DNA of 64,000 bases from CAZDKK01 sp964603725 (GTDB lineage: Bacteria; Eisenbacteria; RBG-16-71-46; CAIMUX01; WJJG01). Under the pieces are notes generated by a model. The model did no database searches and was not told where the DNA came from. It saw only the letters and a program-made list of their open reading frames with translations. Positions 1-8,635 of the stretch are shown one piece after another. The DNA is taken from the NCBI GenBank assembly GCA_964603725.1, contig CAZRWW010000021.1, forward strand, positions 1 to 64,000, given 5' to 3'. Both the position numbers and the translations under genes were made by a program. Position 1 is the first letter of the stretch; every line of letters begins with the position of its first letter.

Positions 1-298
1 CCGCCGCCACGACCGCCTGCTCCGCCGCCGCGCCCGGGCCCGGCGGCGCGGCGGTGGTCTCCTGCGCCGCCGGCGCCGATCCGTGCATCGCCTGGCCCGC
101 GGCTCGGGTCCGCTGGGGCTCGACCTCCGGCCGCCGCTCGTCTTCCCGCTCAGGGCGCGGGCCGGCGGGGCCGGGCATCACGAGCTGGAGCGCATCGCAG
201 CGCGGACATCTGACCCGCGCGCCGTAGCGCGGCACGCCGCCCGCATCGATGCGCGTGTTCCACCCGCACTGGCGGCAGTGCACGTCGATCGCGCCCAT
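1..298 (-). CDS. Zinc-ribbon protein, C-terminal part cut off by the window edge
   Basis: The reading frame starts at an ATG at 298 and stays open to base 1, giving about 99 visible residues. The first 40 residues carry two CxxC knuckles (C8-x2-C11 and C32-x2-C35), the pattern of a small zinc ribbon of the MJ0042 or similar type. After it comes a low-complexity stretch rich in Pro, Ala, Glu and Arg, like the disordered linkers seen behind such ribbons. It starts only 10 bp after the recG stop, so it is probably transcribed with recG. Its function cannot be told from the visible part. The zinc ribbon is seen directly; metal binding is inferred from the spacing. Confidence 0.6.
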   Translation of the reverse strand, partial: MGAIDVHCRQCGWNTRIDAGGVPRYGARVRCPRCDALQLVMPGPAGPRPEREDERRPEVEPQRTRAAGQAMHGSAPAAQETTAAPPGPGAAAEQAVVAA

Positions 299-308
299 GA
301 CCGGCCTC

Positions 309-2402
309 CTACCCCACCCCGTACAAGCGCATTCTGTCACCAAAGCGCGCGAGCAGTCTACGGCCGAGGGCGGTGCCGAGCAGCTCGGGCACGGCCAGCG
401 ATTCGACCAGGGCGAAGGCCTCGGCGCGGGCCAGCTCGAGCAGGCCCGGGTCGGAGATCGGGTCGGCCACCTTGAGCGGCGGCAGGCCGCTCTGCTGGAC
501 GCCGAAGAAGTCGCCCGGGCCGCGCTGGCGCAGATCCTCCTCGGCGATGCGAAACCCATCGCTCTCGCGCACCAGCACCTCGAGCCGGCGCGCCGCCTCC
601 TCACCCACGCCGCCGCGGTGCACCAGGAAGACGTGGGCGGGTTGGCGGCCCCGCCCCACGCGCCCGCGCAGCTGGTGGAGCTGGCTCAGGCCGAAGCGCT
701 CCGGATGCTCGATGACCATCAGACTGGCCGCGGGGACGTCGACGCCCACCTCGATCACGGTCGTGGCGACCAGGTAGCGCACATCGCCGGTCGCGAAGTC
801 GCGCATGACGCGCTCCTTCTCCTCCGACCGCAGGCGGCCGTGGAGCAGCGCGCCGGCGAAGCGCCCCAGGGCCGGCGACGCGGCCAGGCGCTCGTGCAGC
901 TCGGTCGCCGCCGCCAGATCGCTCTTCTCCGACGCGGCGATGAGCGGACAGACGAAGTAGGCCTGCGCGCCGGCGGCGAGCTCGCGGGCGATGTAGCCGA
1001 GCATCTCATCGTAGCGCGCCTCGGCCACGAGGTGGGTCCTCGGCGGTCGCCGCCCGGGCGGCTTCTCGTCGAGCACCGCCAGGTCGAGATCGCCGAACAG
1101 CGTCAGGGCCAGGGTGCGGGGAATCGGCGTCGCCGACATGATGAGCGCGTGCGGCGTGCTGCCCTTGCCCAGCAGGCGCGCCCGCTGCAGGACGCCGAAG
1201 CGATGCTGCTCGTCGACGACGACCAGCGCCAGCGCCGCGAACGCCACGTTCTCCTGAATGAGCGCGTGCGTGCCCACCGCGATGTCGACCGCGCCCGCCG
1301 CGATGGCCGCCCGCACCTCCTGCGCGCGCGCGGCCGGCAGCCCGCCGACCAGCAACGCCACCCGCACGCCCAGCGGCGCGCAGAGCCGCTCGAAGGTGCG
1401 CGCGTGTTGTTGGGCCAGAATCTCCGTGGGCACCATGAAGGCGGTCTGTCCGCCCGCCTCGGCCGCGTGCAACGCCCCGGCCAGCGCCACGAGCGTCTTG
1501 CCGCTGCCGACGTCACCCTCGAGCAGCCGATGCATCGGGCAGTCGCGGGCCAGATCGGCGCGGATCTGGGCGATCACCCGCTGCTGCGCGCCGGTCAGGG
1601 CGAAGGGCAGCCCGCTCAGCAGACGCTCGATCAGCCGGCCGGCGCTCGCCAGCGGGCGGGCGGTCGCCGGGCGCTGGTGCACCTTGCGGCTCACGGCCAG
1701 GAGCGCCTGCAGATCGAAGAGCTCCTGGAAGGCGATGCGGCGGCGGGCGGCGTCGAGGGCGGCGCGCGAGGGCGGCCGGTGGATGTCGCCGTGCGCCTGG
1801 CGCCAGCTCGGCAGGTCGAGCCGCGCGAGCACCTCGGCCGGCATGAACTCCTCCAGGTGCGCCGAGGCCTCGTCCAGGGCCGCGGCCGTGAGCCGGCGCA
1901 TGACGTGCTGCGCGACGCCCGCCGTCAGCGGGTAGACCGGCACGATGCCCGGCGCCGCGGCCTGCTCGGGCGCGCCCGCGGCGGCGCCGGGCGCCTCATC
2001 GGCCGCGAGCAGCTCGAACTCGGGGTTCTTGAATTGCAGGCGACCGAAGAGCTCGACCGGTCCCGAGACGATCACCCGTCGGCCCGGCGACAGGACGTGC
2101 CTCAGGCGCGGCTGGTTGAACCAGACGCACTCGATGAAGCCGCTGTCGTCGCCCAGCAGGACGTGCAGATTGCGCAGGGGACCCCGCGTGCGGCGGATCG
2201 CGGCCTGGCGGATCGTGCCGATCGAGGTCGCCGACTGCCCGGGCTGCAGGCGCCCGATCGGCGTCAGGCGCGTGCGGTCGAGGTAGGCGCGCGGATAGTG
2301 CTCGATCAGATCCTGAATGGCGTGGATGCCCAGACGGGTCAGACGCTCGGCCCGCGCCGGACCCACGCCTTTCAGAAACCGCACCGGCGTTACGAGATCC
2401 AT
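309..2402 (-). CDS. recG: ATP-dependent DNA helicase RecG
   Basis: A 697-residue protein with RecG architecture. The N-terminal wedge/OB-fold region (about 1-240) begins with a helix-hairpin-helix-like segment (FLKGVGPARAERL). The helicase part has Walker A GDVGSGKTLVA, the RecG-specific DEQHRFG box and the SATPIPRTLA motif III. The second RecA-like domain has VIEVGVDVP and the QLRGRVGRG motif VI. RecG reverses stalled replication forks and branch-migrates Holliday junctions. The length matches the family (about 680-700). The start ATG at 2402 follows a GGGAC-type ribosome site. The gene is divergent from rpmB, and the intergenic stretch holds an assembly gap. Confidence 0.97.
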   Translation of the reverse strand: MDLVTPVRFLKGVGPARAERLTRLGIHAIQDLIEHYPRAYLDRTRLTPIGRLQPGQSATSIGTIRQAAIRRTRGPLRNLHVLLGDDSGFIECVWFNQPRLRHVLSPGRRVIVSGPVELFGRLQFKNPEFELLAADEAPGAAAGAPEQAAAPGIVPVYPLTAGVAQHVMRRLTAAALDEASAHLEEFMPAEVLARLDLPSWRQAHGDIHRPPSRAALDAARRRIAFQELFDLQALLAVSRKVHQRPATARPLASAGRLIERLLSGLPFALTGAQQRVIAQIRADLARDCPMHRLLEGDVGSGKTLVALAGALHAAEAGGQTAFMVPTEILAQQHARTFERLCAPLGVRVALLVGGLPAARAQEVRAAIAAGAVDIAVGTHALIQENVAFAALALVVVDEQHRFGVLQRARLLGKGSTPHALIMSATPIPRTLALTLFGDLDLAVLDEKPPGRRPPRTHLVAEARYDEMLGYIARELAAGAQAYFVCPLIAASEKSDLAAATELHERLAASPALGRFAGALLHGRLRSEEKERVMRDFATGDVRYLVATTVIEVGVDVPAASLMVIEHPERFGLSQLHQLRGRVGRGRQPAHVFLVHRGGVGEEAARRLEVLVRESDGFRIAEEDLRQRGPGDFFGVQQSGLPPLKVADPISDPGLLELARAEAFALVESLAVPELLGTALGRRLLARFGDRMRLYGVG

Positions 2403-2560
2403 GCCTGCGTCCCGTGACCGTCCCGCGGCCCGGCCCGTTGCCCCGCGGCCCGGCCCCGGACCCCCGCGGCCGGCCGGGGCGGCCGGCCGGCGGCCAGTCT
2501 AGGCGGGCCGGGCGATCGCGACCAAGGGCAAAACCCGGCGCGGGGGGCGCGGGGGGAAAC

Positions 2561-2570
2561 NNNNNNNNNN
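2561..2570. other. Assembly gap (10 N)
   Basis: Ten Ns lie between recG and rpmB, flanked by G-rich low-complexity sequence. The true distance and any recG promoter content here are unknown. Apart from the rpmB promoter-like element, the recG-rpmB spacer (2403-2796) shows no gene. Confidence 0.99.
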
Positions 2571-2591
2571 AAACGCCCCGGGCGCCGGCGC

Positions 2592-2621
2592 TTGACTTCC
2601 GTCCCCGCGGGCCGATAGAAT
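2592..2621 (+). promoter_or_regulatory. Sigma70-like promoter for rpmB
   Basis: A -35 element TTGACT (2592-2597) and a -10 element TAGAAT (2616-2621) are separated by 18 bp. They stand about 175 bp before the rpmB ATG, so the transcript would have a long GC-rich leader. Matches to consensus are 5/6 and 5/6. This is a sequence match only. Confidence 0.55.
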
Positions 2622-2796
2622 GACAGTTCTGTTTCTTGGGGGCGCCGTCCCGTCGCCAGGGGGGGAGCCACGTCGGCCGGGGCGACGGCGGGGCCGCTGC
2701 GAAGAACAAGTCGGGCCGGGGCCGTTCAGGCGGCTGATCGGAGCCGCGGCGCACCAGGGTCCGGGCCATTCCGGAGTCAGATCGGAGGAGGAATCC

Positions 2797-3021
2797 ATGT
2801 CACGGATTTGCTCAGTCTGCGGCAAGGGGCTGCAGCGCGGCAACCGGGTCAGCCACGCGCACAACGTGAGCAAGCGCATCTGGCAGCCCAACCTGCAGAG
2901 CGTGCGGGCCATTGTCAACGGCCAGCCCAGACGCATCCGCGTTTGCACGAGCTGCCTCAAGAAGGGTCTGGTGATCAAGAACAGCCGGCAACGCCGCCCG
3001 GCGGAAAGCGGCACCGACTGA
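2797..3021 (+). CDS. rpmB: 50S ribosomal protein L28, zinc-binding form
   Basis: A 74-residue basic protein starting MSRICSVCGKG, the typical L28 N-terminus. It contains NRVSHAHNVSKR and a C-terminal VCTSCLKKG. The paired CxxC knuckles (C5/C8 and a second pair near 52-55) mark the cysteine-containing C+ form, which coordinates zinc; zinc-free paralogues lack them. L28 sits in the large ribosomal subunit. The ATG at 2797 follows a strong GGAGGAGG ribosome site. The frame stays open upstream of it, but that part has no L28 similarity. This is the only protein gene on the plus strand in the window, and it converges with the radical SAM gene. Confidence 0.96.
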   Translation: MSRICSVCGKGLQRGNRVSHAHNVSKRIWQPNLQSVRAIVNGQPRRIRVCTSCLKKGLVIKNSRQRRPAESGTD

Positions 3022-3053
3022 TCCGACCCGCCCCGCTGGCTCGCGCGACCCGC

Positions 3054-4727
3054 TCAGCCCCGGGTCCCGACCAGCGAGAGCCATTCGCGCTCGAGCGCCT
3101 CGCTTTCCTCGCTTCCCGACAGGTAGGACCACGGCAGGCCTGCCCCGACCCGGACGGGGCCGAGCAGCGCCGCGGCATCCGGCTCCGCACCCCGCAGCAC
3201 CCCGTTGACGCTGGCGCCGCCGGCGGCCAGTCGCGCGAGGCGCGGCCCCCAGGTCACATCACCGCGGGCGAGCAGGGCCTGCAGCCAGGCTTCGCGGAAG
3301 CTCTTGATCCGCAGCGTGACCCCGCGCGGGGCCGCTCGCCGCGCGAGCGCGGCGCGCTCGCGCAGGAGCGGGCGCGGCGCCATGGGCGCCCATTGGAAGG
3401 GCGTCCCGGGCTTGGGCACGAACGCGTTGACCGTCGCGCTCAGCGTGCAGCGGGGCGCCAACCGCTCACGCAAGCGCCCCAGGAGCGCGCCGATGCCGGC
3501 CGCGTCCGCGTCCTCCTCGAAGGGCAGGCCGATGATGAAGTAGGTGCGCAGGTGTCGCAGCCCCGCCTCCGCCAGCGAGCCGGCCGCGCGCAAGATCGCC
3601 TCGTCGCTGATCGGCTTGCCGATGAGCGCCCGTAGGCGCTCGGTGCCCGTCTCCGGCGCCATGGTCAGGGTCCGCGTGCCGCTGGCGATGAGCCGGACAG
3701 CCGCCCCGCGGCGCGCGAAGCTGGCCGGCAGACTGGAGATCGCCAGTCGCACGTCCAGGGCGGCCAGCCCTTGCGCGAGCTCATCCAGCCCGCCGTAGTC
3801 GCCCGCCGACAGCGACAGGAGCCCCACGGTCTCGCCCGGGAGAACCGCGCCGCGCGCCAGGTCCAGCAGTCGCTCGGGCGGGGTCTCCCGCAGCGGCGCG
3901 TAGATGCGGCTCGCCGCGCAGAAGCGGCAGCGGCGCGGGCACCCGCGAGCCAGCTCGACCACGTAGGATTGGCCGACCCCGGCGTCCGCGGGCAGCCGCA
4001 TCGCGCTGCCCTGCCGGGGGAAGTCTTCCCAACTGGCCCGCCGCACGCGGCGATCCGCCGCGACGGCCGCGGATCCGGCCGGCCCCTCGCCCGCGCACGC
4101 GTCGGCGAGGCCGCCGGCAGTTCGGGCGTCGCCGCCTGCCGCCGGCGCACGCCACTCGGGGCCGCCGGGGAGCGAGACGAGCCCCCGCGCGGCCAGGCCT
4201 CCCGCTTCCGCGCCCCAGATCCGGTGCGGCCGGCGGCCGGGCGCCAGCGCCCACGGCAGGCGGTCCTCGAGCGCCGCCAGAGCCTCCCCGCGGGGCGCGC
4301 GACGCCCTGCGGCCCACGCCGCAAGAAACGGAATCAGAACCTGTTCCGCCTCGCCAATGAGAAAGAGGTCGAAGAAGGCGGCCAGGGGTTCGGGGTTGAT
4401 CATCACCGATGCGCCCCCGCCGACGACCAGCGGGTGGCCCCGGCGGCGTTGCGCGGCGAAGGCGGGCAGGCCGCCCGCCTCCAACATCGCCGGGACAGCC
4501 GGCGCATCGCCCTCGTAGGAGATGCTCAGCAGCACCAGATCGGCGTCGGTGAGCCTGAACCGCGAATGGGGCGGGAAGAAGAGCTCGACGCGCACGCCGG
4601 CGATGCCGGCGAGCAGGCGGGACAGAATCTGGAAACCGAGGTTGCCCGCGGCGATCGCCCGGGTATTGGGATACCCCAGCGCGACGGCGATCTCGCCGGC
4701 GCCCCGCGGCAGAATCTCCTCGTTCAC
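3054..4727 (-). CDS. B12-binding-type radical SAM protein
   Basis: A 557-residue protein. The N-terminal part (about 1-150) resembles the cobalamin-binding-like Rossmann domain of COG1032 radical SAM enzymes, with VVGGGASVMINPEP, but no clear DxHxxG cobalamin ligand is visible. The radical SAM core follows, with the cluster motif C263-x3-C267-x2-C270 (GCPRRCRFC). Later come SLPASFARRGAAVRLIASG and ETGTERLRALIGK, typical of the TIM-barrel half. Residues 170-235 are a variable Ala/Arg-rich insert. The GTG start at 4727 lies 4 bp after the ftsZ stop, so it is probably the last gene of the division operon. The substrate is unknown; tRNA or lipid modification is possible for such families. An unassigned family member is the safest call. 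Confidence 0.8.
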   Translation of the reverse strand: MNEEILPRGAGEIAVALGYPNTRAIAAGNLGFQILSRLLAGIAGVRVELFFPPHSRFRLTDADLVLLSISYEGDAPAVPAMLEAGGLPAFAAQRRRGHPLVVGGGASVMINPEPLAAFFDLFLIGEAEQVLIPFLAAWAAGRRAPRGEALAALEDRLPWALAPGRRPHRIWGAEAGGLAARGLVSLPGGPEWRAPAAGGDARTAGGLADACAGEGPAGSAAVAADRRVRRASWEDFPRQGSAMRLPADAGVGQSYVVELARGCPRRCRFCAASRIYAPLRETPPERLLDLARGAVLPGETVGLLSLSAGDYGGLDELAQGLAALDVRLAISSLPASFARRGAAVRLIASGTRTLTMAPETGTERLRALIGKPISDEAILRAAGSLAEAGLRHLRTYFIIGLPFEEDADAAGIGALLGRLRERLAPRCTLSATVNAFVPKPGTPFQWAPMAPRPLLRERAALARRAAPRGVTLRIKSFREAWLQALLARGDVTWGPRLARLAAGGASVNGVLRGAEPDAAALLGPVRVGAGLPWSYLSGSEESEALEREWLSLVGTRG

Positions 4728-4731
4728 CGCG

Positions 4732-6465
4732 TCAGTCGACCTGGCGTCTCCTCAAGAACGAAGGCACGTCCAAGCGATCCCGGCGCAGCACCCGCTGCCA
4801 GCGGCTCGACATGGTCGGCGACCACTCGCGCCCGCGCAGGTTCTGCTTCCAGACGAGCGGGACGACGTTCTCGGGGATCTCCACGCCGCTGGGCGCCGTG
4901 GCCGCGGTCGCGCTCGCCGCGCCGGCCATCATCGTCCCTGCCATCGTCTCGCCGGCCATCGGCGCGGCGTAGCCGGTTGCCGGCGCCGGCGTCCGGGAGT
5001 CGGGCGCGGGCATGGTGGCCGTGGCGGCCGGGCGGGTCGCGACGGCCGGGTGGGTCGCGACGGCCGGGGCTGGCCCCGCGGCCGACGCCGGCTCGGCCTC
5101 GGACATGGGGGCCCGGCGCATCGGTCGCGCGGTGCCCACGATGCCGTCGTCGAACATGGCGTGCGCCGGCTCGGGCCGCGGAGTGGCGGCGGCCTCGCGC
5201 GGCGAACCCACGGGCAGCGGACGCGCGGGTAGATCGTGCACCCGCGGGCGCGTCACCGACGGGCGGCCGCGCACCAGGGTCGGCACCTCGCCCACCGGCA
5301 CCTGCTCCTCGGCTTCCTCGGCCTCATCAGCTTCATGACCCGCATGATCGCCGCCGTCGCCGCCGGGCAGGCGGCGCAACATCTCGGTCAAGGGCACGCG
5401 CCCCTTCGCCGCCACGCCCTGGCCGCGGAACTCCTCCGCCAGCACGCGCTCCGCTTCCGCGGCGGCCGCCGTGGCGGCGGGGCTCGCGGCCACCTGCTCG
5501 GTCCGCGGCAGGCCGAAGCCCGTCGCGATGAGCGTCACGCGGATCTCGTCCTTCAGCCGCGGGTCGATGACCGCGCCAAAGATCACGTTGGCGTCGTCGC
5601 CGGCCGCCTCGAGGATCGCGTTGGAGGCCTCCTCGACCTCGGCCAGCGTCATGTCCTCGCCGCCCAGGAAGTTCACCAGGATGGCCTTGGCGCCGGTGAT
5701 CGCGATGTCCTCGAGCAGCGGGCTGGAGATCGCCATCTGCGCGGCCTCGCGCGCCCGATCCTGGCCTTGCCCGAAGCCCATGCCCATCAGCGCGTTGCCC
5801 ATCCCGCGCATCACGCTGCGCACGTCGGCGAAATCGACGTTGATGAGACCGGGCACGGTGATGATCTCGGAGATGCCCTTGGCGGCGTGAGCCAGCACGT
5901 CATCGGCCACGCGCAGGGCCTCGTTGAGGGGCGTGCGGCGATCGACGACGTGCAGCAGGCGCTGGTTGGGAATGACGATGAGCGTGTCGACCGACCCGCG
6001 CAGCTGCTCGAGCCCCTCGTCGGCCTGACGCATGCGCCGGCGCCCCTCGAAGTTGAAGGGGCGGGTTACGATGCCCACCGTCAGCGCGCCCAGCTCGCGG
6101 GCGATCTGGGCGACCACCGGGCTGGCGCCGGTGCCGGTGCCGCCGCCCATGCCGCAGGTGATGAAGATCATGTCGGCGCCTTCGAGGTGACGGCGAATCG
6201 CCTCGCCGTCCTCCTCGGCCGCCTTGCGGCCCACGTCCGGATCGCCGCCCGAACCGAGGCCGCCGGTGATGGCCGCTCCGATCTGGATGCGGTTGGCGCA
6301 GCCGGACACGTTGAGCGCCTGAATGTCGGTGTTGGCCACCAGGAACTCCACGCCGCGAATGTCGCTCTGGAGCATCCGATTGACGGCGTTGCCCCCGGCG
6401 CCGCCGATCCCGATGACTTTCAGGTTAGCCGGTGAGTACGTGGTCTCGTTGACTTCCACGAGCAT
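4732..6465 (-). CDS. ftsZ: Cell division GTPase FtsZ with a long C-terminal linker
   Basis: FtsZ is the tubulin-like GTPase that forms the division ring. The GTPase domain (about 1-310) shows GIGGAGGNAVNRM, the tubulin signature GMGGGTGTGASPV, the NFEGRRRMRQA loop and NVDFADVRSVM. An unusually long Ala/Pro/Thr-rich linker of over 200 residues follows. The protein ends with the conserved peptide RLDVPSFLRRR, which binds FtsA and other partners. I use the ATG at 6465 (577 residues) because it follows a GGAGGGAG ribosome site; a GTG five codons upstream is also possible. The gene lies 45 bp after ftsA. Typical FtsZ is 380-400 residues, so the linker is exceptional. Confidence 0.97.
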   Translation of the reverse strand: MLVEVNETTYSPANLKVIGIGGAGGNAVNRMLQSDIRGVEFLVANTDIQALNVSGCANRIQIGAAITGGLGSGGDPDVGRKAAEEDGEAIRRHLEGADMIFITCGMGGGTGTGASPVVAQIARELGALTVGIVTRPFNFEGRRRMRQADEGLEQLRGSVDTLIVIPNQRLLHVVDRRTPLNEALRVADDVLAHAAKGISEIITVPGLINVDFADVRSVMRGMGNALMGMGFGQGQDRAREAAQMAISSPLLEDIAITGAKAILVNFLGGEDMTLAEVEEASNAILEAAGDDANVIFGAVIDPRLKDEIRVTLIATGFGLPRTEQVAASPAATAAAAEAERVLAEEFRGQGVAAKGRVPLTEMLRRLPGGDGGDHAGHEADEAEEAEEQVPVGEVPTLVRGRPSVTRPRVHDLPARPLPVGSPREAAATPRPEPAHAMFDDGIVGTARPMRRAPMSEAEPASAAGPAPAVATHPAVATRPAATATMPAPDSRTPAPATGYAAPMAGETMAGTMMAGAASATAATAPSGVEIPENVVPLVWKQNLRGREWSPTMSSRWQRVLRRDRLDVPSFLRRRQVD

Positions 6466-6510
6466 CCCTGCTCCCTCCACGGACGTGAAGTCGGTCCCGC
6501 CTGCCTCGCT

Positions 6511-7737
6511 CTAGCCCGAAAAGGGCATGTGAGCCTTCACCCACTCGCGCCAGCCGCCGTCGCGCCCCCGCGCCGACGCCCCGCGCCCATGCCACTGACC
6601 GGCCCCATAGCGGACCAGTCCGACGCTGGTCGCGTAGCGGGGATCCACCGCCAGATCCCCCATGGCGCCCACGCCCAACGGCACGCCCACGCGCACCGGC
6701 ATCTCGAACACGTGCTCCGCCATCTCGGCCACGCCGCGCAGCGCCGCGGTGCCGCCGGTCACGACAATGCCGGCGGCCAGAATATCCGTTCCTGGCAGGC
6801 GATCAACCTCAGATCGCGCCAGCGTGAGAATTTCTTCCACGCGCGGCTCGATGATCGCCGCCAGGACATGCCGGCTGACCGCCCGGGCCGTGCGGCCGCC
6901 GACGCCGGGAATCTCCAAGGTCTCGTTGCGCCCGACCAGCGCGGCCATGGCGCACCCCTGCGAGGTCTTGATCTGCTCAGCCGCCTCCAGCGGCGTGCGC
7001 AGACCGATGGCGATGTCGTTGGTGATCTGCGCGCCGCCCATGGTGATCACGGCGGTGTGGTGGACGCTGTTGTCGAAGTAGACCACGACATCGGTCGTGC
7101 CGGCGCCGATGTCGAGCAGGATCACGCCCAGCCGGCGCTCGTCCTCCTCGAGCACCGCCCAGGCGCTCGCCATCGGTTCGGCCACGAGCCCGTCGACGCG
7201 GTAGCCCGCCCGGGTGATCGCCTTGGCCACGTTGCGGACCGCCGTCGAGGAGGCGGTGATGATGTGAACCTCCGACTCGAGCCGCACCCCCGACATCCCC
7301 ACCGGGTCGCGGATGCCGGTCTGGTCGTCGACGATGAACTCCTGCGGGATGACGTGCAGGATGTCGCGGTTCGAGGGGAGGGCCACCGTGCGCGCGGCCT
7401 CCACGACCCGCTCGACGTCGTCGGGGCTGACCTCCCGTTCGCGGCCCGAGATGGCGATCACGCCGCGGCTGTTGGTCGAGCGGATGTGGTCGCCGGCCAC
7501 GCTGGCGTAGACGCCGCGCACGCTCACGCCGGCCATCTGCTCGGCCTGCTCGACGGCCGCCTGGATCCCGGCCACGGTCGCTTCCAGGTCGACCAGGTTG
7601 CCCCCTTTGAGGCCGTACGAGGGCCGCTCGCCGATGCCGATGATCGCCACGTCTCCACTGGGGGATGCGTCCGCGATGACCACCGCGATCTTGGTGGTGC
7701 CGATGTCGAGCCCGCTGACGATGCGTGTGGCGCCCAT
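6511..7737 (-). CDS. ftsA: Cell division protein FtsA
   Basis: A 408-residue actin-like ATPase that tethers FtsZ to the membrane. Visible are the phosphate-1 loop GLDIGTTKIAVVIA, the 1C insertion region, phosphate-2 DIGAGTTDVVVY and the adenosine motif VVTGGTAALRG. The last residues (WREWVKAHMPFSG) form a short amphipathic end consistent with the membrane-targeting helix of FtsA. The ATG at 7737 is preceded by an AGGGGA ribosome site. The open frame continues another 37 codons upstream, but that stretch overlaps ftsQ and has no FtsA similarity. The gene starts 13 bp after the ftsQ stop. Confidence 0.97.
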   Translation of the reverse strand: MGATRIVSGLDIGTTKIAVVIADASPSGDVAIIGIGERPSYGLKGGNLVDLEATVAGIQAAVEQAEQMAGVSVRGVYASVAGDHIRSTNSRGVIAISGREREVSPDDVERVVEAARTVALPSNRDILHVIPQEFIVDDQTGIRDPVGMSGVRLESEVHIITASSTAVRNVAKAITRAGYRVDGLVAEPMASAWAVLEEDERRLGVILLDIGAGTTDVVVYFDNSVHHTAVITMGGAQITNDIAIGLRTPLEAAEQIKTSQGCAMAALVGRNETLEIPGVGGRTARAVSRHVLAAIIEPRVEEILTLARSEVDRLPGTDILAAGIVVTGGTAALRGVAEMAEHVFEMPVRVGVPLGVGAMGDLAVDPRYATSVGLVRYGAGQWHGRGASARGRDGGWREWVKAHMPFSG

Positions 7738-7750
7738 GGTGTCCCCTGTC

Positions 7751-8635
7751 CTATCCGGTTGCTCCGCTGGGTGCGCCCGCGTCGACTTCCGGCAGCCGCA
7801 CCAGGATCTGGCCGCGCAGGCGCAAGTCGACCACCGCGTCGAGATCACCGCGCTGGCGCAGGTCCTCCATGACGTTGGCCCACGCCCGCAGTCGCACGGG
7901 CGAGACCTCCCCTCGCCCCCAGATCACGGTCGGGGCGTTGTTCCAGTAGAGCTCGTAGCTGCCGTCGCGCTGCAGGCGAGCCTCCGAGATCCCCGCCCAC
8001 AGCCGCGGGTAGGCCCGCTCGAGCGCGCTCAGCAGGTGCAGCACCTCCGCAGCGCCCGGGACCGCCAGCGGTCGCCCCACCTCAGGCCAGAGGCGCGGAT
8101 CGGCCCCTTCCCAGCTCAGGAGCGGCAGATCGGCCAGGGTCTCGCCCTCGGGAACCATCACCACGCCATCGCCCGCCACCTCGAGGGTTTCGCCGTCCGG
8201 CGCGACCAGCATGGCGGTCGCCCAGCGCTCCTGCACGTGAACGTCCAGTCGATGGAACCACCCGTAGGAGAGGCGCGCCCAACCCACCCGCGGCAGCGCC
8301 TGGACCCGCGCCAGCGCGGACCGCCAATCAATTCCCGCAAATGAAGTTCCGGGCGCAAGATCAAGTTGTTCACGAACAAGCTCGGGGGTGACCGCCCCGG
8401 GCCCGTCGACCGTGACGCGCACCTCGCGGATGCGCAGGAGCGGATCGACCGAGACCAGACCGGCCACCAGGGCGGCCCCCAGCAGCCCCACGGCCGCCAG
8501 GGCGGCCGCCGCGAGGCGCAGCCGCGCGCCGCCGCTCCGCTCGCGCCGGCACACCCGGCACTGGCTCAGGCCCCGGCGCAGCATCTCGCGGTAGACCTCG
8601 GCCTGGTCGGCCGGCATGTCTTCCCACCGTTTCAC
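7751..8635 (-). CDS. ftsQ: Cell division protein FtsQ
   Basis: A 294-residue bitopic membrane protein. The cytoplasmic N-terminus is short, with a CxxC (SQCRVCRRE) near residue 20. One membrane helix (about 38-60) follows, then the POTRA domain (LLRIREVRV, with SFAGIDW) and the beta domain (WATAMLVAPDGETLEVAGDG). FtsQ links the FtsL/FtsB pair to the division ring. The start GTG at 8635 forms a GTGA overlap with the murC stop and has a GGGAG site about 7 bases upstream; an ATG at 8617 is an alternative. In many genomes murB and ddl stand between murC and ftsQ, but here ftsQ follows murC directly. Confidence 0.88.
   Translation of the reverse strand: MKRWEDMPADQAEVYREMLRRGLSQCRVCRRERSGGARLRLAAAALAAVGLLGAALVAGLVSVDPLLRIREVRVTVDGPGAVTPELVREQLDLAPGTSFAGIDWRSALARVQALPRVGWARLSYGWFHRLDVHVQERWATAMLVAPDGETLEVAGDGVVMVPEGETLADLPLLSWEGADPRLWPEVGRPLAVPGAAEVLHLLSALERAYPRLWAGISEARLQRDGSYELYWNNAPTVIWGRGEVSPVRLRAWANVMEDLRQRGDLDAVVDLRLRGQILVRLPEVDAGAPSGATG

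Noticed and set aside
249..2417. A 722-codon plus-strand frame opposite recG.
   Set aside because: Low-complexity Arg/Ala/Gln-rich translation with no similarity, opposite an unambiguous recG.
2620..2796. In-frame N-terminal extension of rpmB from the ATG at 2620.
   Set aside because: The first 59 codons are Gly/Arg/Pro-rich with no L28 similarity and lie inside the predicted 5' leader. The strong ribosome site is at 2784-2791, before the ATG at 2797.
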